A DNA stretch of 6,359 nt from Nitrososphaerales archaeon TH703 (GTDB lineage Archaea > Thermoproteota > Nitrososphaeria > Nitrososphaerales > Nitrososphaeraceae), in assembly GCA_014523525.1 (NCBI GenBank), contig JAATVL010000233.1, forward strand, positions 1-6,359, in the 5' to 3' direction. Below, piece after piece: positions 1 to 5,117 of this stretch. Under the pieces are notes generated by a model that made no database searches, was not told where the DNA came from, and saw nothing but the letters and a program-made list of their open reading frames with translations. A program made the position numbers and the translations under genes. Every line of letters begins with the position of its first letter. The stretch's first letter is position 1.

Positions 1-34
1 ATGAAGTTTATCACATCTCTTAAATTACTTATCA

Positions 35-157
35 CTACTGTTGAGAGTTTAGGCTTGACCAACAACAACATTCCGTCTGCGTGCAGGTAGGGCATTGATA
101 CGGAGAAGTACTTGTTTGACATTCTTTCGGTGTGCAGTTACAAATTGAGCATTTCAT
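35..157 (-). CDS. Cysteine-rich 40-aa miniprotein (putative metal-binding)
   Basis: This 40-residue ORF has nine cysteines, at positions 3, 6, 8, 13, 22, 25, 30, 31 and 32. The pattern is CxxCxC-x4-C-x8-CxxC-x4-CCC, followed by W33 and a short polar tail. The two CxxC units and the CCC cluster are what a zinc-ribbon-like or metallothionein-like metal-binding peptide would show. There is no signal peptide or membrane segment, so it is probably cytoplasmic. The ATG at 157 is the only ATG in the frame, which otherwise stays open back to about position 226. No Shine-Dalgarno sequence precedes it, but a T-rich TATA-like box lies about 35 nt upstream, which fits a very short leader. It is divergent from another cysteine-rich miniprotein starting at 261. 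I do not recognise the family. Nine Cys in 40 codons is very unlikely by chance in AT-rich DNA, which is the main support for it being real. Confidence 0.6.
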   Translation of the reverse strand: MKCSICNCTPKECQTSTSPYQCPTCTQTECCCWSSLNSQQ

Positions 158-186
158 ATAGCTATCGTAATGAATGTTGGAACATC

Positions 187-196
187 TATTAAAAAA
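187..196 (-). promoter_or_regulatory. TATA-like box for the minus-strand miniprotein
   Basis: Read on the minus strand this is TTTTTTAATA, centred about 35 nt before the ATG at 157. With the usual archaeal TATA-to-start spacing of about 27 nt, transcription would begin roughly 7 nt before the ATG. It lies just upstream of the plus-strand element at 200-224, so the two promoters are nearly back to back. Confidence 0.35.
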
Positions 197-199
197 TTT

Positions 200-224
200 A
201 GGTTGATTCAAAACCTTTACTTTA
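200..224 (+). promoter_or_regulatory. Repeated promoter element, copy 1 (upstream of the 47-aa Cys-rich gene)
   Basis: A 25-nt stretch containing CAAAACCTTTACTTTA matches the stretch at 1049-1073 at 22 of 25 positions; they differ only at positions 6, 9 and 16 of the element. The TTTACTTTA part (216-224) is placed like an archaeal TATA box. A start about 27 nt downstream of its centre falls near 247, leaving a leader of about 14 nt that contains the ribosome binding site at 250-258. The conserved part upstream of the TATA-like segment could be a BRE plus a regulator site. A TTGC followed by AGATTAA is also shared downstream (230-241), with slightly different spacing. Confidence 0.5.
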
Positions 225-249
225 CATTATTGCTAGATTAACATTAAGT

Positions 250-258
250 GGGGTGATG
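250..258 (+). promoter_or_regulatory. Ribosome binding site of the 47-aa Cys-rich gene
   Basis: GGGGTGATG matches the archaeal anti-Shine-Dalgarno complement (AGGAGGTGATCC) over GGTGAT and lies 2-3 nt before the ATG at 261. The spacing is short, but it supports translation of this small ORF from that ATG. Confidence 0.5.
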
Positions 259-260
259 CA

Positions 261-404
261 ATGAACACTAATACATGTAGTCATTGGGCTTGTAATAAAG
301 CAGATAATACATGCGTAGGATGTGGTGCGTTAATTTGTCCGATATGTCTAAAAGAACCTGTAAATTGCAAATGTGAAAATAAAGATAATTGTTGCACATC
401 ATGA
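261..404 (+). CDS. Cysteine-rich 47-aa miniprotein (putative metal-binding)
   Basis: A 47-residue protein with ten cysteines at 6, 11, 18, 21, 26, 29, 36, 38, 44 and 45, plus His8. The core reads CVGCG-x4-CPIC: two CxxC knuckles eight residues apart, a classic zinc-ribbon arrangement. CKC and a terminal CC follow. It has no signal peptide or membrane helix, so a cytoplasmic zinc-binding or metal-buffering protein, or a small protein-interaction adaptor, is the likely role; the exact function is unknown. The ATG is preceded by a GGTGAT ribosome binding site and by a promoter element that recurs at 1049-1073. It is divergent from the other cysteine-rich ORF (35-157). The two proteins do not align beyond the CxxC units, so they are not recent duplicates. 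Confidence 0.72.
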   Translation: MNTNTCSHWACNKADNTCVGCGALICPICLKEPVNCKCENKDNCCTS

Positions 405-416
405 ATTACAGCTAGT

Positions 417-446
417 CTATCTTTTGATCCTTTTAATCTGATTTCT
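417..446 (+). terminator. T-rich stretch, possible archaeal terminator
   Basis: Several short T runs (CTTTT, CCTTTT, ATTTCTT) follow the 47-aa gene by about 15 nt, as in intrinsic archaeal termination. The TTTTAAT at 431-437 could instead be a TATA box for the 52-aa ORF starting at 457. The sequence does not decide between these. Confidence 0.25.
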
Positions 447-456
447 TATTCAGTGA

Positions 457-615
457 ATGAAAATAGTTAATGAAGCATTAAATCCAAGGGGAAATGTCTT
501 CGGTAGAGACATGGAGGTGTGCGTGCCGATATCAGTGTTAAAAGTAGGCTTTTGGTATAGTAAAATGGGCTACTTAAGAATCCTTTATTACGATACTAAT
601 CCCTATAGAAAATAA
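457..615 (+). CDS. Possible 52-aa small protein, stop overlapping the next gene's start
   Basis: An uninterrupted 52-codon ORF begins with ATG directly after an in-frame TGA. Its N-terminal half reads like ordinary soluble protein (NEALNPRGNVFGRD), and the C-terminal half is aromatic and basic (VGFWYSK, RILYYD, NPYRK). Its TAA overlaps the next gene's ATG as TAATG, the arrangement used for translational coupling. A TTTTAAT at 431-437 lies about 23 nt upstream, slightly close for a leaderless TATA box. I recognise no family. Against it: the downstream gene has its own well-placed TATA-like box inside this ORF, so the ORF may be leader sequence. A 6-bp inverted repeat (494-499 with 507-512) followed by GGAGGTG (513-519) lies inside it and would otherwise look regulatory. 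Confidence 0.38.
   Translation: MKIVNEALNPRGNVFGRDMEVCVPISVLKVGFWYSKMGYLRILYYDTNPYRK
584..590 (+). promoter_or_regulatory. TATA-like box for the SnoaL/NTF2-like gene
   Basis: TTTATTA is centred 28 nt before the ATG at 615, the spacing expected when the transcript starts at or within a few nt of the start codon (leaderless). No Shine-Dalgarno sequence lies immediately before that ATG, which agrees. Confidence 0.45.
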
Positions 616-995
616 TGACACCAAAAGAATTCCTCGCTTCATATGTGGAAGGATTCAATGCAGGGAACGTAAATTCTCTCATAATGATGTATGAGGCTGA
701 CGCATGTTTTGTGTCTCAGCCAGGACAGATTATAAACGGTCTGGAAAATATACGGCAAGGTCTACAGAGTTTCATCGATATGAATGGCAAACTAGATACG
801 AAAGTAAAGGGAGTGATTCAGACAAGTGATATCGCTCTTGTAAATACTGAATGGTCATTCAACGGCACCGGACCTGACGGTAAAGCAGTTACTATTACTG
901 GGAAAGCTACTGACGTATTACGTCAACAGCCCGATGGAACTTTGCGAATTCTCATAGACAATCCTTGGGGAACTGATATACAAATGGGCATTTAG
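615..995 (+). CDS. NTF2-like / SnoaL-like (DUF4440/SgcJ type) small protein
   Basis: A complete 126-aa protein of the NTF2-like superfamily (cone-shaped alpha+beta fold, about 110-150 aa). The hallmark N-terminal helix pattern is clear: FLASYVEGFNAGNVNSLIMMYEADACFV (residues 6-33, split here as FLASYVEGFNAGN and VNSLIMMYEADACFV). It is followed by a GxxxIRQGLQSFI helix (about 42-54) and the alternating strands that form the pocket, ending in RILIDNPWGTD. Members include ketosteroid isomerase-like enzymes, SnoaL cyclases and many ligand-binding proteins without known activity, so no substrate can be assigned. It has no signal peptide and is cytoplasmic. The start is fixed by an in-frame TAG just upstream. 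A TATA-like box 28 nt upstream suggests leaderless transcription, although the start also overlaps the stop of a possible 52-aa ORF. Confidence 0.88.
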   Translation: MTPKEFLASYVEGFNAGNVNSLIMMYEADACFVSQPGQIINGLENIRQGLQSFIDMNGKLDTKVKGVIQTSDIALVNTEWSFNGTGPDGKAVTITGKATDVLRQQPDGTLRILIDNPWGTDIQMGI

Positions 996-1048
996 AATAA
1001 TAGATAACTGTAACTGTAACAAATGTTCATAGATACTGTATTTAAAAT

Positions 1049-1073
1049 AGGTTCATACAAAACATTTACTTTA
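1049..1073 (+). promoter_or_regulatory. Repeated promoter element, copy 2 (upstream of the 50-aa membrane miniprotein)
   Basis: This 25-nt stretch is identical to 200-224 at 22 positions and contains CAAAACATTTACTTTA. The centre of TTTACTTTA (1065-1073) is 30 nt before the ATG at 1099, so it fits a TATA box for a leaderless or nearly leaderless transcript. A shared TTGC ... AGATTAA follows (1080-1094). Conservation well upstream of the TATA-like core suggests a common regulator or shared ancestry with the promoter at 200-224. Confidence 0.5.
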
Positions 1074-1098
1074 GGTCTGTTGCAATTAGATTAATTAT

Positions 1099-1251
1099 AT
1101 GTTAGGTGATAATCTAATCAATATGACTATAGGAATGATTTTGGGAATGGCTGTATGTCCAATAATGATGAAAGGGATTAAGAACATCAGACAAAACATT
1201 AGAGTGAATAGGATTTTAAGAGAGATTTCAGATATTCAAAAAACATCGTGA
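1099..1251 (+). CDS. 50-aa protein with one membrane segment
   Basis: A 50-codon ORF whose residues 8-24 (NMTIGMILGMAVCPIMM) form a hydrophobic, methionine- and glycine-rich segment consistent with a single transmembrane helix. A strongly basic amphipathic tail follows (KGIKNIRQNIRVNRILREI). By the positive-inside rule the C-terminus would be cytoplasmic. Cys20 sits within the helix next to Pro21. The promoter element at 1049-1073 is positioned for initiation near 1096-1099, favouring the first ATG. A second in-frame ATG at 1123 is preceded, 12 nt away, by an AGGTGAT that could act as a ribosome binding site, giving 42 aa. No family is recognised. Small membrane proteins of this design often act as regulators or stabilisers of larger complexes, but nothing here identifies a partner. 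Confidence 0.55.
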   Translation: MLGDNLINMTIGMILGMAVCPIMMKGIKNIRQNIRVNRILREISDIQKTS

Positions 1252-1333
1252 CAAATCTTATCAGCTGAGATCTAAAGGACTACAGTTACTTTTGAACTAT
1301 TAAATTTGTTTTATAACCATTAAAGGATTTAGA

Positions 1334-1340
1334 TTTATAG
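1334..1340 (+). promoter_or_regulatory. TATA-like box for the secreted two-domain protein
   Basis: TTTATAG is centred 25 nt before the ATG at 1362, and the region between is pyrimidine-rich with no Shine-Dalgarno sequence. This fits leaderless transcription. A second AT-rich box (GTTTTATAA, near 1309-1317) lies further upstream and is a less well-placed alternative. Confidence 0.45.
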
Positions 1341-1361
1341 ATCTTCTTCGTTTTCTCCACA

Positions 1362-2486
1362 ATGACAAAATCTTATCGTCAAGGCAAGATTTCTGGATCA
1401 ATGGCAATAGCAGTATCAATATTAGTTTCCATTATTGCTACGTCATCACTTTTAATGATGAACCATGGGAAGGCATTAGGACAAGAAACAGCATTGGGCT
1501 CTATATTTAAATTGGCCAGAGCTAGTGTGCCCATAGATATTCCACTAGCTAAAGCATATGAAAATGGAAACGAAATATTCTTCATAGCAACAGACGCTTC
1601 TGATGAGAAAATTGCTCAACAAGCAACAAAACTACTAGGATTCAAAGTCAACTTTTCTCCATTGCTATCACAAACACCTGAAGCAGCACTCAGTCAAGCC
1701 TACGCGTTCACCAATGGAGTTCCAGGAAAAGGACCATTTGGATTTCAGGTTCCTGTATTAAGTGCAAAACCTGGTGACGCTGGTTACAGTCCTCTGCTAA
1801 AGGTAAATACAGTAACATGGAAAGACGGTTCGTCTCCGAAGGAATTGAAATCTGTCCAAGAGATAATGGGCGCAGAGAAGAATGGTAGCTTGACTGTAAA
1901 CAAAACAGGAATCGTAGTAAATCATCCAGCCATTAAATGGCAAGGTGGACAGATGAAGATTAGAGATGACAAGAATATTACTGATGATTCTAAATATGGC
2001 CCCGCACAGGTTCTAAACATAAATACCGATAAGATGGTAGTTACTATGGTTGCCCATCGCGGCTTTGGTCCTGATGGAAAGACTATATACTACATAGTCG
2101 CGGATGCGACACCTGAAATGCCGGCAGCTATGATGGGTGTAACCTCCGTGCCATTTGATGAAAAATTAGTTGGAACTCCAGTAGCAGTAGATTTATTTCA
2201 ATTCAAAAATGGCATAAACGGCACAGGACCTATGGGATTTCAGGCCGGAATAGGTGCAGCAAATCCTACTGACAAAAACTATAGTCCTATGTGGAAAATA
2301 TCCTTCAATGAGTGGAAAGACCCATCAAAAGCAAGAATTCTTGGAACTATAGACGATATAGTAGCCATGAAAAAAAGTGGTATAATTACAATTACGCCAG
2401 CTATGGGAGGAAAACATGTCGTTAATTGTCCATTCTTCGATCAATCGACAATTTTTGAACATATGAGCAATATGAGCAAGACCTAA
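1362..2486 (+). CDS. Secreted or membrane-anchored protein with two tandem copies of one domain
   Basis: A 374-aa protein with a basic N-terminus and a hydrophobic segment (about 14-33) that serves as a signal peptide or anchor; the rest is probably extracytoplasmic. The body is an internal duplication. Copy 1 spans about residues 56-190 and copy 2 about 224-358. Matching landmarks are EIFFIATDAS / TIYYIVADAT, GPFGFQV (124-130) / GPMGFQA (289-295), GYSPLLKVNTVTWKD / NYSPMWKISFNEWKD, an EIM/DIV helix with GSLTV / GIITI, and VNHP (186-189) / VNCP (354-357). Copy 2 ends with His352, Cys356, His367, Met368 and Met371, which could form a metal site; copy 1 has His188 where copy 2 has Cys356. The architecture recalls secreted thaumarchaeal proteins of unknown function (possibly the DUF7482 type, from memory). 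No enzymatic motif is visible. It has its own promoter and a T-rich terminator. Confidence 0.9.
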   Translation: MTKSYRQGKISGSMAIAVSILVSIIATSSLLMMNHGKALGQETALGSIFKLARASVPIDIPLAKAYENGNEIFFIATDASDEKIAQQATKLLGFKVNFSPLLSQTPEAALSQAYAFTNGVPGKGPFGFQVPVLSAKPGDAGYSPLLKVNTVTWKDGSSPKELKSVQEIMGAEKNGSLTVNKTGIVVNHPAIKWQGGQMKIRDDKNITDDSKYGPAQVLNINTDKMVVTMVAHRGFGPDGKTIYYIVADATPEMPAAMMGVTSVPFDEKLVGTPVAVDLFQFKNGINGTGPMGFQAGIGAANPTDKNYSPMWKISFNEWKDPSKARILGTIDDIVAMKKSGIITITPAMGGKHVVNCPFFDQSTIFEHMSNMSKT

Positions 2487-2493
2487 AACGCGA

Positions 2494-2511
2494 TTCTTTT
2501 CTTTTTTATTT
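2494..2511 (+). terminator. T-tract terminator after the two-domain secreted protein
   Basis: An almost pure T run with two C and one A interruption (TTCTTTTCTTTTTTATTT) begins 7 nt after the stop codon, with no preceding hairpin. This is the typical form of intrinsic termination in archaea. Confidence 0.6.
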
Positions 2512-2549
2512 GCCCGTTAAAGTTTATCTTTAACCGTTGGAGGCATCTC

Positions 2550-2555
2550 TTATTA
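2550..2555 (+). promoter_or_regulatory. Candidate TATA-like box for the CARF-like/wHTH gene
   Basis: TTATTA is centred about 25 nt before the ATG at 2578. An alternative, TTTATCTTTAA (about 2523-2533), would give a leader of roughly 20 nt. A GGAGG at 2539-2543 is too far from the ATG to act as a ribosome binding site. Which box is used cannot be settled from the sequence. Confidence 0.3.
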
Positions 2556-2577
2556 GCACCAATTCTATATTATAAGC

Positions 2578-3258
2578 ATGGCAAATATGAGAACACTTCA
2601 AATTGCCACTTTCGGTTCTGATGGTCAAGATGGAATAGCTTTGGGTATAAGGAGTTTTTCTGTTCATAAACTTGCCTTAATCTGTTTCAGTTCCGATAAG
2701 AACAGAGCAGAGGATTTTGCAAATAAAATAAGATCTGTTCTTGGAGTTCCCACAACAATCACAATTGTCACAAAGGAAAATGTTGTTAGAGATACTATGG
2801 AAAGCATCAACGAAATTCTAAATCTTCATGCTAAAGAATTTGAACAAGTGCTATTAAATGTTAGCTCTGGTGACAAACTGATTGGCTGTGCCGCACTTTC
2901 TGCCGCATTCATAAACGGAATACAGGCCTTCGGTATGGACGATACGCATACTGTGCCCCTTTTGATGCCAGTCTTAAAGCTAAGTTATAATGAAATAATC
3001 TCGGAAGCTAAGATAAAAATTCTAAAGTCAATAAACCGTGCAGGAGGAGTAATAGAAAGCTTAGATCAATTGGAACAGATCTCCGGATATGGTAAACCTC
3101 TCTTAAGTTATCACGTTCAAGGAGCAAAGGATTCAAAGGGTCTAGCAGACTTGGGTTTAGTTGAAGTGGAGAAAGGTGATAGAGGAAAAATATCTGCTAG
3201 ACTAACAACTTTAGGAAAGCTACTTGTAAGTAGTAATACTCTTACTAGAACCTCATAG
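2578..3258 (+). CDS. CARF-like (Csa3 / HFX_2341 / DUF6293 type) ligand-sensing winged-helix transcriptional regulator
   Basis: A 226-aa protein with two parts. Residues 5-135 form a Rossmann-like CARF-type sensor: a first strand and loop TLQIATFGSDGQDGI, a second strand KLALICFSS, and the signature NVSSGDKLIGCAALSAA (94-110). The last corresponds to the conserved N-x-TGGTK-type ligand-binding loop of CARF domains; here the TGG is SSG, with Lys100 kept. Residues about 143-222 form a winged-helix DNA-binding domain (IKILKSI, LDQLEQISGYGKPLLSYHVQG as recognition region, then a LVEVEKG wing and LTTLGKLL). Family members such as Csa3 bind cyclic oligoadenylates, but no CRISPR array or cas gene lies in this window, so the ligand may differ. 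The ATG at 2587 (M4) is an alternative start. The gene leads a tight run with a membrane protein (14-nt gap) and a DUF3179 protein, its probable targets. Confidence 0.8.
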   Translation: MANMRTLQIATFGSDGQDGIALGIRSFSVHKLALICFSSDKNRAEDFANKIRSVLGVPTTITIVTKENVVRDTMESINEILNLHAKEFEQVLLNVSSGDKLIGCAALSAAFINGIQAFGMDDTHTVPLLMPVLKLSYNEIISEAKIKILKSINRAGGVIESLDQLEQISGYGKPLLSYHVQGAKDSKGLADLGLVEVEKGDRGKISARLTTLGKLLVSSNTLTRTS

Positions 3259-3272
3259 CTAGTGGGTAAGAA

Positions 3273-3809
3273 TTGAAGAGCAGATCAAGTTCTGTCGATA
3301 AAAGGGATCCGTTGGTAAGAGCGGCGGTAGCAGCATTGACTATTTTAATTACTTACCTTTTTGTGGTAATAATCACAACACCTAATCTTCCGGCTTTGAC
3401 AGCTATCAACGTAGCAATTAAAATAAATGGAATAATAGTATTTGGTTTGGCTCTAGCAGTTGGGTCTCAAGTTTATATGTCAAATTATGGCAAAAGTTTA
3501 GGATGTGAAATTGAAGGCAAAAGAAAAGCATTTGTGCGAAATTCCAGCAGCACTGCAGTAAGTTCATTTTTTTCGTTTTTCTCGTTAGTGCCATTGGGTT
3601 GTTGCGGTAGTTGGCTGCTAATTCTTTCATTGTTACCTTCAGTCTTTGGGAGTGTATTTTCGGTATTTCTGATACAATACTCAAAGCCACTGTCCTATTT
3701 AGCATTGTTTATAGTAGTAGGTTACACTGCATTTGCTGCTATCAATTTGAAAAGAAAATTAAAAAGTATGGAGATTCGTAAAGATCAGAGTAAAATTTCA
3801 CTCATGTGA
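3273..3809 (+). CDS. Multi-pass membrane protein with twin-cysteine GCCG motif
   Basis: A 178-aa protein with a charged N-terminus (KSRSSSVDKRD) and four to five hydrophobic segments, about 16-36, 46-68, 97-135 (long enough for two helices) and 139-159, ending in a strongly basic cytoplasmic tail. The middle hydrophobic region holds the motif VPLGCCGSWLLILSLLP (106-122), with Cys110-Cys111 inside the membrane next to Pro and Gly. Vicinal cysteines in a membrane helix are the metal-relay feature of MerT/MerF-type mercury transporters, and the layout is loosely similar. I see no further homology, so transport is only a suggestion. The start is TTG at 3273: an in-frame TAA lies two codons upstream and there is no early ATG. 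It sits 14 nt after the CARF-like regulator and 6 nt before the DUF3179 gene, so all three are probably co-transcribed. Confidence 0.78.
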   Translation: MKSRSSSVDKRDPLVRAAVAALTILITYLFVVIITTPNLPALTAINVAIKINGIIVFGLALAVGSQVYMSNYGKSLGCEIEGKRKAFVRNSSSTAVSSFFSFFSLVPLGCCGSWLLILSLLPSVFGSVFSVFLIQYSKPLSYLALFIVVGYTAFAAINLKRKLKSMEIRKDQSKISLM

Positions 3810-3815
3810 GTATGG

Positions 3816-4901
3816 ATGAGCGTTATTTCTATTTTTTGTAATACCAAAGGAAATTTGCAAGTTGAAATTCTGATATTGATTATTATAATAATGGCATGTA
3901 CTTTAGCATTAGGCCCGAGTCCTATTGCAACAGCTAGAGCAGAAGAAAAACATATTGTACCTCTTGATCAGATTGTAAGTGGTGGACCTCCACCTGACGG
4001 TATCCCTTCAATAGATTCGCCAAAATTTGTTTCAGTAGATGATGGAGATAAATTTCTTGTGGATTCGGATAAAATCGTTGGCATAAACATTAATGGCGAT
4101 ATTAGAGCATATCCGCTTCAAATCTTGGTGTGGCATGAAATAGTTAACGATAATGTTGGTGGCATTCCAGTGGCTGTCACGTATTGTCCGCTCTGTTTCA
4201 CAAATCAAGTATTCAATAGAAATGTTAATGACACAATTCTACAATTCGGGACATCAGGAAAGCTCTACAATAGCAATCTTGTGATGTATGACAGAACAAG
4301 TAAGTCTCTCTGGAGTCAAGCTCTGGGAGAAGGAATTGTAGGAAACTATGCTGGTATTAAACTTGAAAAAATACCTTTCGACGTAGCATACTGGAAAGAT
4401 TGGAAAAAATTATATCCAAACTCTAAAGTTCTCTCAAAAGATACCGGATCGGTTCGACCCTATGGTGCAGATCCTTATGGAGATTATTATACTAATCCAG
4501 ATATTTTATTCCCAATTTCTAATAGAGATAACAGACTTGGATTAAAGGAGATCGTAGTTGGACTTGAAAATGGTGGGTTGAGCAAAGCTTACCAATTACA
4601 GGATATAGAGAAATTGAAAGTAATCAATGACCAACTTAACAATAAATCAGTCACACTATTATCATTATATCCCCTAATGGTAAGGGCATTTGATCCGTCA
4701 GTTGATGGACAGTCATTAATTTTCCAGTATAACTTTGCTAATAATACATTCACAGATAAACAAACTGGAAGCAAGTGGGATTTTGAAGGGAAATCGATTG
4801 AAGGACCGTTGAAAGGGAGACAACTTTTGCGTTTCCCTTTTGATGAAGGCTATTGGTTCGAATGGGCTGCCTTCCACCCGAATACAAAAATATATTCGTA
4901 A
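3816..4901 (+). CDS. Secreted DUF3179 domain-containing protein
   Basis: A 361-aa DUF3179 protein. A hydrophobic segment at 16-34 is followed by a signal-peptidase-like site, ATARA before EEK (cleavage after about residue 42), so the mature protein is exported. Family hallmarks are all present: RAYPLQILVWHEIVND (97-112), VAVTYCPLC with Cys124 and Cys127, LQFGTSGKLYNSNLVMYDR (142-160), SLWSQALGEGIVG (164-176) and the end motif GYWFEWAAFHPNTKIY (345-360). Function is not established for the family. The conserved His107, CxxC and Trp residues suggest a metal- or redox-active site in the envelope. The C-terminus is intact. The gene follows the GCCG membrane protein by 6 nt and is the last of the run; the upstream CARF-like regulator probably controls it. 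No good Shine-Dalgarno sequence is visible, so translation may depend on the upstream gene. Confidence 0.92.
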   Translation: MSVISIFCNTKGNLQVEILILIIIIMACTLALGPSPIATARAEEKHIVPLDQIVSGGPPPDGIPSIDSPKFVSVDDGDKFLVDSDKIVGININGDIRAYPLQILVWHEIVNDNVGGIPVAVTYCPLCFTNQVFNRNVNDTILQFGTSGKLYNSNLVMYDRTSKSLWSQALGEGIVGNYAGIKLEKIPFDVAYWKDWKKLYPNSKVLSKDTGSVRPYGADPYGDYYTNPDILFPISNRDNRLGLKEIVVGLENGGLSKAYQLQDIEKLKVINDQLNNKSVTLLSLYPLMVRAFDPSVDGQSLIFQYNFANNTFTDKQTGSKWDFEGKSIEGPLKGRQLLRFPFDEGYWFEWAAFHPNTKIYS

Positions 4902-4914
4902 TATTTTTCATAAC

Positions 4915-4935
4915 GGTCCTAGCTCCTCTAGGACT
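4915..4935 (+). terminator. Inverted repeat after the DUF3179 gene, possible transcript end
   Basis: GTCCTAG (4916-4922) pairs perfectly with CTAGGAC (4928-4934) around a 5-nt loop, with one flanking G-U pair. It begins 14 nt after the stop codon, just past a short T run (ATATTTTTC). No T tract follows the stem, so it may stabilise a 3' end rather than terminate by itself. The rest of the gap to 5117 shows no convincing gene. Confidence 0.4.
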
Positions 4936-5117
4936 AACAGTAGAGCTCGACGTATGAAGTCTAATTACTATGGACCCATGATAAGCTACCACTCTATTCA
5001 GTTTCCTTATACGTAATAACAATAAGCTTCGAAAGATACGGAAAAAACTAAATTTAATTGCTATGTATTACAACTAATCTTGTGAGCAAAATTTGGGATA
5101 AGGTTAATTCTAATGAC

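Noticed and set aside
1..90. Plus-strand ORF of 29 aa starting at position 1
   Set aside because: It lies antisense to the Cys-rich miniprotein, has no visible upstream signals in the window and shows no recognisable features.
1004..1020. Short tandem repeat TAACTG TAACTG TAAC
   Set aside because: Fewer than three units of a 6-mer in AT-rich intergenic DNA; no array or structure supports a function.
2578..3258. CRISPR-Cas locus implied by a CARF-like regulator
   Set aside because: No direct-repeat array and no cas gene is present in the window; such regulators also occur outside CRISPR loci.
3418..3705. Minus-strand ORF of 95 aa
   Set aside because: It is fully inside and antisense to the GCCG membrane protein, whose reading frame has clear membrane segments; it is a shadow ORF.
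4912..4923. ATAACGGTCCTA, identical to the core of the 23S rRNA stretch recognised by I-CeuI, suggesting an rRNA fragment or homing site
   Set aside because: Only 12 nt match; the flanks (no AAGGTAGCG after it) differ and the segment is explained by a local inverted repeat, so it is likely chance.
4750..5022. Minus-strand ORF of 90 aa at the end of DUF3179
   Set aside because: It overlaps the conserved C-terminus of DUF3179 antisense and has no recognisable domain or start signals.
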